Positions 1 through 6,768 of a DNA stretch of 21,156 nt are shown here, piece after piece; position 1 is the first letter of the stretch; each line of letters opens with the position of its first letter. The notes under the pieces were generated by a model. That model was not told where the DNA came from and did not search any database. It saw only the letters and a list, made by a program, of their open reading frames with translations. The position numbers were made by a program, and so were the translations under genes. Origin of the DNA: a virus; the IMG/VR virus record IMGVR_UViG_3300032820_002479, positions 1 through 21,156 of that record; one strand, written 5' to 3'.

Positions 1-1810
1 CCCGAAAGGTACAATCGTTCTTAGGGAAATCAAACACAAGTTCGTCATGGACTTGTAAGCAGATGTACGGACTTTGATACTCGCGCTTGTGCACGCTCTT
101 AGTCTTTAGGTACTTGTGACAATCCACCATAGCCATCTGGACTATTTCCCCTTCGGTACCCTGAATAATATAGTTGGTGCCTTTATAGGGTTTATCCCTT
201 GGCACCCAGAGCCGATACCCACCTAGAGTTTTTACGTATCCATGCTTACGTACTTGGCGAGTATTAAGAGACATGTACTTGTCGACGCTTGGGAAGAGGT
301 TGCGGAAAGTCTGATACAAACCAGGGACTCCACAAGTTGCATCTATCTTTGCTTCACCCGCGCCAAAAACGATACCAAAGTTAACGTTCTTGCCAATTCT
401 TCTTTCCTGCCTTGTTATTTGATCAGGTTCTTTGCTGAAAATGCGAGACGCCACATACGAATGAAAATCATACCCATGCTCGAAAGCTTCAATTAAAACC
501 TGATCTTCTGACGCATAAGCTAAAATTCGTAATTGAAGCTGATTGTAATCTATCGAGAACCAGATACGGTTATTCATGGGGCCAAAGATATCTCGTACCG
601 TGAAGTCACTATCTGTGCCGTCTTTAGTTTCCCACTCATCACCCTTACCTACGTTTTGGGAATTGGGATTGGATGAAGAAAAACGGGTAGTCTTGGTCCC
701 CGTAATATTTACTGATGGGAAAAGACGCATACCCAGTTCTCGTTTGGCATACGAAGCGTAATTCCGCAAGTATCGGAGTGACGTTTCGTGTTTCTTCATC
801 TCAAGCAAGTTCTGTAAAAACTTTTTTGCTTCTGTATGAGAAGGAACATGTTTCTGTAGCTCCAATAAGGTTTCTCTATCAACGGAGGGCATACCAGTCT
901 TCGTGTAGTACAGTTCCGGAAGATCATAGTGGTTGTATAAAAGGTCAATGAGTTGCGGACCAGAGTTAGGATTAAATCCGCCATCACCAAGAGCAGCAGC
1001 ACCTAGCTTTTGGAGATAGGTATGCTTCTCACGCGATACTTTTCCGTATCGCAGAATTTCACTATCCAGGCGAGATTTGGATATACTAACTCCCCTACGT
1101 TCCATGCAGTACACGACGGGAACATTATCCATTCGACTGTTATACTGCGTCACAAGATTGCTCTTTTGGATCTGGGCGGAAAACATACTCCACAGAAGGG
1201 CAGTGTTAACCGCGTCCTGCTCTGCATAATTCTGGAGAGTGGTAGACGCCGGATCTACCATGTTGCACATCCAGTAGTCACGAGGAACTTCCGCCTTGCC
1301 CTGAGGAGAAGTTCCCAGAGTCCATCCCCTTCGTTTACCTTCTGCCCTAGCGCGTATTGTTTCTGTTCGCAACTCGTCTTCCAAGGGCGTAACTTCCAAA
1401 TAGGTATCAGCTAAGTCATCTAGTCTGTGAGACTCAGCATTGTCCAAGACATGGTGCGCTATGATTGTGTCTTGCACTTTCTCGAATGGGACAGAAATTC
1501 CGATTCGGGAGAGAGCGGCTATGTCGAATTTTGCGTTGTGGAAAACAACGTACTCGTGCGTATCAATCAAAAGCTGGATATAAGAAATGTCAGATTTAGT
1601 GCCAGCACGAAATTCTGATATCCCTTCTGCCAAATCTAGCTCCCTAGTAACTGGATCTACTTTCCACGCCCAAAAATGTATATTACCTCTGTAGTCACAA
1701 GCTGAGACAGCAAAAGGCATATCTCCATGATGGAAATCTAGCCCCGTGCATTCCGTATCAATAGCGATAAATTCACCATACGGTGTGAGATTGCTGAATG
1801 AAATTCCCAT
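1..1810 (-). CDS. polA: DNA polymerase I (family A) with 3'-5' exonuclease domain, C-terminus cut by window edge
   Basis: Replicative family A polymerase of the phage; about 603 codons are visible and the frame runs off the left edge. The N-terminal half is a complete DnaQ-like proofreading domain: Exo I with D18 and E20 (IDTE), Exo II with N92 and D96 (HNAKFD), Exo III with Y195 and D199 (YAEQD). The polymerase half has motif A at 421-428 (DYNQLQLR), motif B at 470-483 (R470, K474, F478, F482) and motif C H588-D589-E590. Only the last few dozen residues should be missing. F478 matches E. coli position 762, where Phe is common in lytic phages. Two substitutions stand out: Gln426 replaces the usual Glu710 (steric gate) and Phe482 replaces Tyr766. 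There is no 5' nuclease domain. ATG at 1808-1810 has a GGAG site 6 nt upstream. It lies last in the replication operon, behind a terminator-like hairpin. Confidence 0.96.
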   Translation of the reverse strand, partial: MGISFSNLTPYGEFIAIDTECTGLDFHHGDMPFAVSACDYRGNIHFWAWKVDPVTRELDLAEGISEFRAGTKSDISYIQLLIDTHEYVVFHNAKFDIAALSRIGISVPFEKVQDTIIAHHVLDNAESHRLDDLADTYLEVTPLEDELRTETIRARAEGKRRGWTLGTSPQGKAEVPRDYWMCNMVDPASTTLQNYAEQDAVNTALLWSMFSAQIQKSNLVTQYNSRMDNVPVVYCMERRGVSISKSRLDSEILRYGKVSREKHTYLQKLGAAALGDGGFNPNSGPQLIDLLYNHYDLPELYYTKTGMPSVDRETLLELQKHVPSHTEAKKFLQNLLEMKKHETSLRYLRNYASYAKRELGMRLFPSVNITGTKTTRFSSSNPNSQNVGKGDEWETKDGTDSDFTVRDIFGPMNNRIWFSIDYNQLQLRILAYASEDQVLIEAFEHGYDFHSYVASRIFSKEPDQITRQERRIGKNVNFGIVFGAGEAKIDATCGVPGLYQTFRNLFPSVDKYMSLNTRQVRKHGYVKTLGGYRLWVPRDKPYKGTNYIIQGTEGEIVQMAMVDCHKYLKTKSVHKREYQSPYICLQVHDELVFDFPKNDCTFR

Positions 1811-2002
1811 AGTTATCTCCACGAAAAAAAAGCACCTACTCTTAGTCCACCGTTAGAGTAGGTGCTCCCCCAACGACATCGTTGCCATCAGGTATAAAGG
1901 AGTTATGGGCAGGGCTAACCGCAGCGTGATCCCACCCTACCCGCCCACTTTCTCAAGGACAGTGGATGCCAGATGGAAAGTGCCATTATGACCAGGACCA
2001 CG
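1811..2002 (-). promoter_or_regulatory. Structured untranslated leader of the polymerase gene (candidate attenuator RNA)
   Basis: The gap between the SSB-like gene and the polymerase is 192 nt, long for this tightly packed genome. In the minus-strand RNA several stems can be drawn: CACTTTC/GAAAGTG (1976-1982 with 1946-1952), GGGCGGG with CCC-T-GCCC (1940-1946 with 1907-1914), a near-perfect palindrome CAACGA/TCGTTG (1871-1884), then the terminator hairpin. Segment 1933-1940 (GTAGGGTG) can also pair, with one bulged G, to CACCTAC (1858-1864) in the 5' arm of the terminator and so could act as an antiterminator. The stems are seen in the sequence; the regulatory role is inferred. No clear promoter was found inside it. 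Confidence 0.45.
1824..1866 (-). terminator. Intrinsic terminator directly upstream of the polymerase RBS
   Basis: On the minus strand a perfect 12-bp stem (arms 1855-1866 and 1831-1842) closes a 12-nt loop and is followed by eight T residues (1824-1831 read on the minus strand). There is no T-run on the other side, so it acts on minus-strand transcripts coming from the SSB-like gene. It ends only about 10 nt before the GGAG of the polymerase gene, so polymerase mRNA from upstream must pass through it. That suggests a partial terminator or attenuator that lowers polymerase expression relative to SSB. Confidence 0.85.
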
Positions 2003-2824
2003 TTAATCGTCGTACAGTTCTACAATATCCTTCCAAGAGATTTCTGCAAATGTTTTGTCGTCAGTATCCCTACGCAGGGTAGCTGTCTTTTTATCAGCAT
2101 CGACGACCATTATCTCAAAGTCAGCCGGTTCTTTCATGCGGTTGGATTTCCATAGGCAGAACATACCTACCTCTGGATCGACATCCTCTCCCTCTTCCTC
2201 CTTTTCCTCTGCTACTTCTACTTCCGGTGTAGTAGTTTCTTCCTCCTCTTCCGTATCATCCTCGTAGACAGCTCCGTTAGATTCGTACTCAGCAACTTCG
2301 TTGTCCGTCAGGGGCTTATTTACAAACAGGTTAATGTACCCGCTACGATAGGAGACTCGTATCTTTACTCCTGGTTTGGTCTTGGTAATGTCTTCCGCAA
2401 TTTCTTCCAGATCCTGCACAGAGAAAGAATCACCATCGGTTTCGTAACCCATCCTCTTTAGGTCGATGAAAAATCGCTCCTGCTTGTCTTCGCTGGTGAT
2501 AGTATCTCCCTTCCGGTCACCTGACTTAATCACAGTGTCCGAAAAGAAATGACCCTTAGGCACAGTAACGCCTTTTCCCGCGCCACCGATACCGACGAAT
2601 GAAAGATTGGCGTATGGATTGCTGTTGCGATCCACTCCTAATTTGCAGGCATTGACTCTCGCGGGGAAATTTACTGAATCACCGTCTTCAAGTTTTAGGG
2701 ATTCTGCGATCTCATCATTGTCCGGTATACCTCCAGTATCTTTTACCTTCCTGGCTCTGTCCCAGGCGTCTTGTTGTTTCGCCATAACGCTGGCGAAGGT
2801 CGCTTTTTTGGCTCTTTTTGCCAC
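2003..2824 (-). CDS. Single-stranded DNA-binding-like protein with acidic linker
   Basis: A 273-aa protein, probably the phage SSB that coats ssDNA for the neighbouring polymerase and Sak4-like ATPase. A basic N-terminus (1-30) leads into a beta-rich core at about 48-170 that could be an OB fold (FPARVNACKLG near 53-63, NPYANLSFVG near 69-78, IRVSYRSGYINLFV near 155-168). A strongly acidic linker follows (188-217, mostly Glu, Thr and Val), then a small beta domain (218-268, VGMFCLWK then FEIMVVDADKKTATL) of Tudor/KOW-like appearance, and an acidic C-terminus (ELYDD). An acidic tail is typical of phage and bacterial SSBs, but the extra C-terminal beta domain is not. The start is GTG at 2822-2824 with AGGAG about 6 nt upstream. 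The assignment rests on context plus architecture; no diagnostic catalytic motif exists for this family. Confidence 0.65.
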   Translation of the reverse strand: MAKRAKKATFASVMAKQQDAWDRARKVKDTGGIPDNDEIAESLKLEDGDSVNFPARVNACKLGVDRNSNPYANLSFVGIGGAGKGVTVPKGHFFSDTVIKSGDRKGDTITSEDKQERFFIDLKRMGYETDGDSFSVQDLEEIAEDITKTKPGVKIRVSYRSGYINLFVNKPLTDNEVAEYESNGAVYEDDTEEEEETTTPEVEVAEEKEEEGEDVDPEVGMFCLWKSNRMKEPADFEIMVVDADKKTATLRRDTDDKTFAEISWKDIVELYDD

Positions 2825-2871
2825 AGTACTCTCCTGTTGGTAAGGGGGGGTAGTAAATAAGTCTGAGTCCT

Positions 2872-2900
2872 AGTTTATGGCTCGTAGGGATACGTGTCAA
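2872..2900 (-). promoter_or_regulatory. Sigma-70-like promoter of the SSB-like gene
   Basis: On the minus strand TTGACA (2895-2900) is followed after 17 bp by TAAACT (2872-2877), a perfect -35 and a 4/6 -10 box, leaving a leader of roughly 40 nt before the GTG start. The -35 begins four bases after the stop codon of the Sak4-like gene. The 12 bases around it (GGTATTGACACG) are identical to those around the -35 of the plus-strand promoter at 6314-6342. It would give SSB transcripts independent of the operon start. Confidence 0.6.
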
Positions 2901-2904
2901 TACC

Positions 2905-3756
2905 TCATTTGGAAATTTTTAGCTTGTTGTCGAATGCTAGCATCAGATTCTCGTAGCCTACTTTGGCAGAGTTGCCCATGGGGATAATCTCGATGGGGTT
3001 TTTCTTGGAGTCAAGGAAATGCTCCTCAGGCCCGCAAGCAAGCCAATATCGTTCCTCGCTACCTCTGAGTCGGAGGACTCTCTTTGATCCCAGATACCCG
3101 TAAAAAAATGCGTAATCTCCCGCAGCTTTGAGAATGTTCCACATTGCGGGTTTACATGTTGGCGCGTAAAACTCAGTTCCCTGTTCATCTTCTTCGTTCT
3201 CGCGCAACTTGGTATGACTCGTAATCATGCAACCCTTGGAACTGTACAGGATCTTATTTAGCGTTTCTTCAACATCCCATCTGATCTTGTCCCAGGTCTG
3301 ACCGTAGTCGTTGCATTCGGAGGGATTTTCTACACCCTTCCGCACGCAGTGATAGATAAACGCAGCGTCGTAGAACCGATCAGCAGTATCTATAGTTATG
3401 TGCTTAACGGTTTTGTCTTTCAAAGCGGCATCTACAAACTCTTTGATTTCCAACCAAGGGGATGTACTGAGTCCAGCTATCTCTAGTTCTTTGACTGACA
3501 TTGGTCGGACTTCGTATTGCCTGATCCGAAGATTACGGCGTCTAGGTTCGAGTTGCAGTACGATTGAACCAGGGAACTGGGCAGCGAGAGAGGTCTTACC
3601 AACACCCTTAGCGCCAAACAGTACCGTGCAGTAATCCAAGAAGTTGGAGGGAGGTTCAATTGGTCCGTTAGGGATTACTACCTTTTCTGGGGAAGAGTTG
3701 GTTGCTTTAATAAGTGTTCTTTTTCCTCTGACTTTTTGGGTTCTAATGACCATCAT
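2905..3756 (-). CDS. Sak4-like RecA-fold ATPase (phage single-strand annealing/recombination)
   Basis: A 283-aa P-loop ATPase of the AAA_24/Sak4 type found in phage recombination modules, where it works with SSB to anneal or exchange ssDNA. Walker A is G48-AKGVGK-T55. Walker B is HITIDT with D123. A sensor-like segment ITSHTKLRE lies near 195-205. The C-terminal half (WNILKAAGDYAFFYGYLGSKRVLRLRG) is typical of this family. The start is the first of two adjacent ATG codons (3754-3756), with AAGGA about 5 nt upstream; it overlaps the TGA of the upstream nuclease gene by 4 nt (ATGA). Position between a RecB/Cas4-like nuclease and an SSB-like protein matches the usual nuclease-annealase-SSB set. 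A replication-loader ATPase is a less likely alternative. Confidence 0.85.
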   Translation of the reverse strand: MMVIRTQKVRGKRTLIKATNSSPEKVVIPNGPIEPPSNFLDYCTVLFGAKGVGKTSLAAQFPGSIVLQLEPRRRNLRIRQYEVRPMSVKELEIAGLSTSPWLEIKEFVDAALKDKTVKHITIDTADRFYDAAFIYHCVRKGVENPSECNDYGQTWDKIRWDVEETLNKILYSSKGCMITSHTKLRENEEDEQGTEFYAPTCKPAMWNILKAAGDYAFFYGYLGSKRVLRLRGSEERYWLACGPEEHFLDSKKNPIEIIPMGNSAKVGYENLMLAFDNKLKISK

Positions 3757-4796
3757 ATTTTCCTTGCTCTACGTAGTCCTTGATAATTTCCTTTGGTGAG
3801 GGCGTCGAAGTAATTGCTTCGTCCGTACCTCCCAAATAGCCCTTCGGGGTCTGTGAAATGCTCGGGGGATTTTGATGGGTCGAAGGGGTTACCTGCAATG
3901 GAATCCCACCAACGGATAACCTGGATAACTATTGGGTTGAAGCAGTTTTCTACCCATCGGTCTAAGTCCCCTGGAGAAAAATCTACTCGCCAGCGCATGA
4001 AATACCACTGAGGTCGACCATGTATGTCCTCCCGGACTCGCGAAAGGAACTGGTCTACGGTTTCTTTCTTCCTTTGCTTAAGTCCAGGTCTGCGGATAAC
4101 GTTGTATAAAACCTCCGCAGGCGCAGTGCCGTGCATGTACCGGAGGGCTAGACAGTACATCATGGTCTGCATGTCCATGTGCAAAGCAGATTGAATACCA
4201 TCCTCATCAATTTTACCTTTGGTTTTGTTCTCTTGGAGGCAGAATATACCGTCAGACTTTCTGGTGAAGGCAGCGTCTATGCGGCCACGGATAGGTATAG
4301 TCTTTTCCTCACCGTAATAATTGATTTTGTGCTGTACCTTAAAAGCTTCTTCTTGGAGAACATATTTGAAGTCAGCATCTTTAGCCTTCCAGTATTCGGC
4401 GTAGAGAGGAAAGACCACCTTCACCATACCCACAAGCATGTCAAGTTGCTTACGTTCGTCAGTACGCAGCTTTGTATTGCTGAGTTTGGATTTCTGGTAG
4501 CTGCTTAGTGGTTGAGATATTCGGTCTGGCGAATTTCCTGATGCCACCCATTCCAGGCAGTCATGAAATGCAAGACCGAAGTCCAGGGGCATCGCAAGAC
4601 CTTCCGTGTACCATCCCTCCACATACTGGAGTCGAGCAGACTCACGGCAGTTGTGAAATTGAGATAGGAAGGAATAAGTAATTCCATCCTCGTAGAGATT
4701 CCTGTATGGTACTTTCTTAGCTATGTTTTTCTTTGGTTTTAGGTTGTTTCCTGATGTACGTCTGTTTAGCCCTTTCCCTCTCCGCTTAACTACCAT
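3753..4796 (-). CDS. RecB/Cas4-like PD-(D/E)XK exonuclease
   Basis: A 347-aa nuclease of the PD-(D/E)XK superfamily (PDDEXK_1/Cas4-RecB branch). Visible motif residues are H78 (AFHDC), E150 (QEEAF), D174 in GRIDAAF, E189 and K191 in QENKTK, and the QxxxY motif Q210-Y214, in the expected order. Cysteines are scattered and do not form a Cas4-type Fe-S cluster. The family resects or trims DNA ends; next to a Sak4-like ATPase it probably produces the ssDNA used in recombination-dependent replication. The N-terminal 30 residues are very basic. ATG at 4794-4796 has a strong GAGGAGG site 7 nt upstream, placed inside the 3' end of the glycosylase gene, which it overlaps by 11 nt. Confidence 0.87.
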   Translation of the reverse strand: MVVKRRGKGLNRRTSGNNLKPKKNIAKKVPYRNLYEDGITYSFLSQFHNCRESARLQYVEGWYTEGLAMPLDFGLAFHDCLEWVASGNSPDRISQPLSSYQKSKLSNTKLRTDERKQLDMLVGMVKVVFPLYAEYWKAKDADFKYVLQEEAFKVQHKINYYGEEKTIPIRGRIDAAFTRKSDGIFCLQENKTKGKIDEDGIQSALHMDMQTMMYCLALRYMHGTAPAEVLYNVIRRPGLKQRKKETVDQFLSRVREDIHGRPQWYFMRWRVDFSPGDLDRWVENCFNPIVIQVIRWWDSIAGNPFDPSKSPEHFTDPEGLFGRYGRSNYFDALTKGNYQGLRRARKI

Positions 4797-5358
4797 CCTG
4801 TACCTCCTCTATAAATTGGGTTAGCTGGTTTGCGAACCGTGTTTCTTCTGATAATTTTTGCTCTCCTGACAGCCTGAGTAGGTATGCGGGATGCTTTAAT
4901 GCGACGGATGGGATCTTCCTCAAACGGGAGTCTTTGGATGCAAACCGTTCCGCTACTCGGCCAAGATAGACTAGCCCTATCGGACGTGCCATTTCCAAAA
5001 GGTCTATAATACGGGGGCGGCAAGAAGTAGATTCTTCTCGTGTCGGTTCCCTGATTTCATCTCGGTCTTTATCAATCCTAGGGGTGCAGGCAACTACGTT
5101 TGTGATGGCGTACGAAAACGGTTTGTCGATTTCGCCTAAGAGTTTATCCAGTCTTTGTCCTGCTGGACTAACGAAAGGGAACCCCAGGATATCTTCAATG
5201 CTACCTGGAGCTTCACCGATGAAAAGGAAATCGCACGGAAGCGTTCCCCTGACTAGAACATGCCTAGAGGTAATCTTGTGGAGGCCGCATTTCTGACAGT
5301 TATTCCATTGCTTTTCGTGTGACTTCCACTCTCTTTGCATTCCTCTTACGAGCAACAT
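4786..5358 (-). CDS. Uracil-DNA glycosylase, family 4-like, with 4Fe-4S cysteines
   Basis: A 190-aa protein that would remove uracil from DNA. Motif 1 is G48-EAPG with ED at 55-56 and PFVSPAG at 61-67; motif 2 is HPAYLLR near 157-163. Four cysteines C21, C24, C91 and C113 fit the CxxC...C...C Fe-S pattern of family 4 enzymes; ITNVVACTP is the usual third-Cys context. The KRRIH loop of UdgX is absent. ATG at 5356-5358 overlaps the upstream gene by 59 nt. An in-frame ATG at residue 7 (5338-5340) has AGAGGA directly against it, too close to be a good site, so I keep the longer start with some doubt. It lies in the replication operon, so it probably keeps uracil out of progeny DNA or processes host DNA. 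Confidence 0.88.
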   Translation of the reverse strand: MLLVRGMQREWKSHEKQWNNCQKCGLHKITSRHVLVRGTLPCDFLFIGEAPGSIEDILGFPFVSPAGQRLDKLLGEIDKPFSYAITNVVACTPRIDKDRDEIREPTREESTSCRPRIIDLLEMARPIGLVYLGRVAERFASKDSRLRKIPSVALKHPAYLLRLSGEQKLSEETRFANQLTQFIEEVQDGS

Positions 5359-5674
5359 CGTAACCTAGCCCTTTCAGGTATTTGATGCAGATGACTTTGA
5401 AATCTTGCGAATGAAAAACTATCAGAAACCCTTGTCTATTCGACTTCGACATCGCAAGTACGGGGATTTTACTCTCCTTTTTTGCCCTCGGCAATGCTTC
5501 TTCATACAGGGACCATATCTTGTGTCGTTTAGCGTGCTTGGCCTCAACATATAGTGTGTCGTGGCAAGAATCCGAACGAGTCAGCTTTGAGTTGCCTCCA
5601 GAAAGTGAATTACGAACGGTGCCAAAAAATTGCGCAATCTGCCGCTCTCGTTGCTTCCAGGTTTTGTCAGGCAT
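5300..5674 (-). CDS. Small PD-(D/E)XK nuclease, Holliday-junction-resolvase-like (Hjc type)
   Basis: A 124-aa protein with the layout of archaeal Hjc and related phage nucleases: an N-terminal helix with E10-R11, then S34-D35, then V43-E44-A45-K46 (the ExK pair) after a short hairpin. Downstream, KIPVLAMSKSNRQGFLIVF (about 70-88) looks like the next strands of the fold. The size fits a homodimeric resolvase. It would act on branched intermediates made by the recombination genes downstream. ATG at 5672-5674 overlaps the stop of the upstream gene by 8 nt and has only a weak Shine-Dalgarno, so translation may be coupled. The fold is well supported; the exact substrate (Holliday junction or other branched DNA) is inferred. 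Confidence 0.7.
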   Translation of the reverse strand: MPDKTWKQRERQIAQFFGTVRNSLSGGNSKLTRSDSCHDTLYVEAKHAKRHKIWSLYEEALPRAKKESKIPVLAMSKSNRQGFLIVFHSQDFKVICIKYLKGLGYDVARKRNAKRVEVTRKAME

Positions 5675-6221
5675 TGACTCGCTTCGGCACGTAGGGTTTT
5701 ACCGGCGGTGTACCTTCTCGATCAAAACCGTATCGAGTCAGGTACGATTTAGTATCTACCGCGTCTATGACTTTATCGGCTGACCTACTGGAAACTTTTT
5801 CTCCCTCAATGTTGTACCTAAATGAACAGAGAGGGGGCGTACTGTTCTTAACGAGCTTCCCAATATTGAATAAATACCGATAGTAATTGATGCTGTTTGG
5901 ATCGGGAGGTCTTCGCCCACCAGCTTTACGAGTTTTCTCCTCCAGGATGTCTTTCCTAGTCGCCATGTACTCAGGAAACTCTCGGTACAGTTGCCGTTTG
6001 ATTTCTTCGTTGGTCATCTTGTTGTGTCGCGGTAGTTTTTCGTTCAGCAGAAACAGGTTGAACAAGAACTGCATCATTCCCAGGTCAGTCACCTTACCTT
6101 TGGTTTTCTGTATCTGAGGGGGAAGATCAGGGGTTTTCAGCGGCTTGATCTTCTTGGCGAACTCGGTAAGTGACTTGGTTTTCTTACGGGGTTCTGGTCT
6201 CCGAGACTTGGTTTTTGGCAT
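5667..6221 (-). CDS. Basic putative DNA-binding protein, first gene of the replication operon
   Basis: A 184-aa protein not recognised with confidence. The first 45 residues are rich in Lys, Arg and Pro with no obvious fold. Residues about 48-120 look helical (MMQFLFNLFLLNE, NKMTNEEIKRQLYREFP, then NSINYYRYLFNIGKL); this spacing resembles helix-turn-helix domains of small phage DNA-binding proteins in which the last helix carries a YYRxLFN-type motif. The C-terminus is polar with no motif. ATG at 6219-6221 has GAGGAG 7 nt upstream. As the promoter-proximal gene, facing a divergent unit, it could regulate the operon or take part in replication, but function is unproven. Confidence 0.6.
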   Translation of the reverse strand: MPKTKSRRPEPRKKTKSLTEFAKKIKPLKTPDLPPQIQKTKGKVTDLGMMQFLFNLFLLNEKLPRHNKMTNEEIKRQLYREFPEYMATRKDILEEKTRKAGGRRPPDPNSINYYRYLFNIGKLVKNSTPPLCSFRYNIEGEKVSSRSADKVIDAVDTKSYLTRYGFDREGTPPVKPYVPKRVNA

Positions 6222-6253
6222 GGTATCTCCTCAGGTGCTAGGGCGTTGCTCGT

Positions 6254-6282
6254 ATGTTGTCTGAGTTTGGACGAAAAGTCAA
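6254..6282 (-). promoter_or_regulatory. Probable promoter of the replication operon
   Basis: Minus-strand TTGACT (6277-6282) is followed after 17 bp by CAACAT (6254-6259), 33-38 nt upstream of the first gene of the operon. The -35 is 5/6; the -10 is weak (3/6, but keeps the key second A and final T). It sits back to back with the strong plus-strand promoter in the same 160-bp gap. A weak -10 would fit a promoter needing an activator. Confidence 0.45.
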
Positions 6283-6308
6283 CCCTGAGATAAAAAATAA
6301 TTTCTACT

Positions 6309-6327
6309 GGGTATTGACACGGGTATT
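6309..6327 (+). repeat. GGGTATT direct repeat around the -35 box
   Basis: Two exact 7-bp copies start 12 bp apart at 6309 and 6321, on either side of the -35 hexamer of the plus-strand promoter. The spacing is near one helical turn and would suit a regulator bound beside RNA polymerase. It is short enough to be chance. Confidence 0.3.
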
Positions 6328-6342
6328 TACGCTATATATAAT
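6314..6342 (+). promoter_or_regulatory. Consensus sigma-70 promoter of the peptidase-helicase unit
   Basis: TTGACA (6314-6319) and TATAAT (6337-6342) are both exact consensus hexamers with the optimal 17-bp spacer. The start of transcription would fall near 6349-6351, about 30 nt before the ATG at 6382. Such a promoter is expected to be active early, or in a prophage, without phage factors. Two direct repeats GGGTATT (6309-6315 and 6321-6327), 12 bp apart, flank the -35 box and could be an operator. Confidence 0.85.
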
Positions 6343-6381
6343 TAGCTTCTGTAAACCATCCTACCTTAAAGGAAAGCGGCC

Positions 6382-6768
6382 ATGAATTACGGGAAGCTCC
6401 AGCGAGACATCAGCAGGTTTCGTGACTCCAAGAGTTGCGCTCTAGTGGCTGTGTGTGCACTTACGAAGAAGCCATACGAGGAAGTCTATGACGACTTCCG
6501 CGACCATGGCAGGAAGCGCGGAAAACCAACTCCGACATGGATGACGCGCCAAATACTCGCGCAGTACGGGTATACCTTGCTGCCCATGATCCGGATTCCA
6601 AAAAGTGTAAACCAATGCGAGACAAAGCTCGCTAAGTCCGGGAGGTACTTGATCCAAATACGAGGCCATATACTCGCGTGCGTCAATGGAAGGGTCGAAG
6701 ACTGGACAAGAGGCAGGAAGCATAGACCGATTAAAATTTATCGAGTAGTAAAAAAAAGGAGAACGTAA
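6382..6768 (+). CDS. Small papain-like (C39-like) cysteine peptidase-like protein
   Basis: A 128-aa protein with a possible Cys-His-Asp triad in papain-fold order: C19 at the start of a helix (DSKSCALVAVCALT), H96 in a strand (YLIQIRGHILACVNG) and D107 (VEDW). The N-terminal helix plus a hairpin carrying His resembles small C39-like proteins in phages. It has no signal peptide and a very basic C-terminus (KKRRT), so it would act in the cytoplasm, perhaps near nucleic acid. An AAAGGAAAG site lies about 5 nt before the ATG. Its stop TAA shares one base with the helicase ATG, so the two are co-translated. Substrate unknown; targets could be host proteins, virion proteins or a peptide. An inactive, structural member of the fold is possible. 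Confidence 0.6.
   Translation: MNYGKLQRDISRFRDSKSCALVAVCALTKKPYEEVYDDFRDHGRKRGKPTPTWMTRQILAQYGYTLLPMIRIPKSVNQCETKLAKSGRYLIQIRGHILACVNGRVEDWTRGRKHRPIKIYRVVKKRRT

Noticed and set aside
242-1618. Several plus-strand ORFs of 60-134 codons over the polymerase gene
   Set aside because: They are antisense to a protein with all family A motifs and show no ribosome sites or recognisable domains.
1905-1991. Plus-strand 28-codon ORF with AAAGGAG just upstream, in the polymerase leader
   Set aside because: The Shine-Dalgarno is only 2 nt from the ATG, there is no promoter, and it is antisense to a structured leader. More likely chance.
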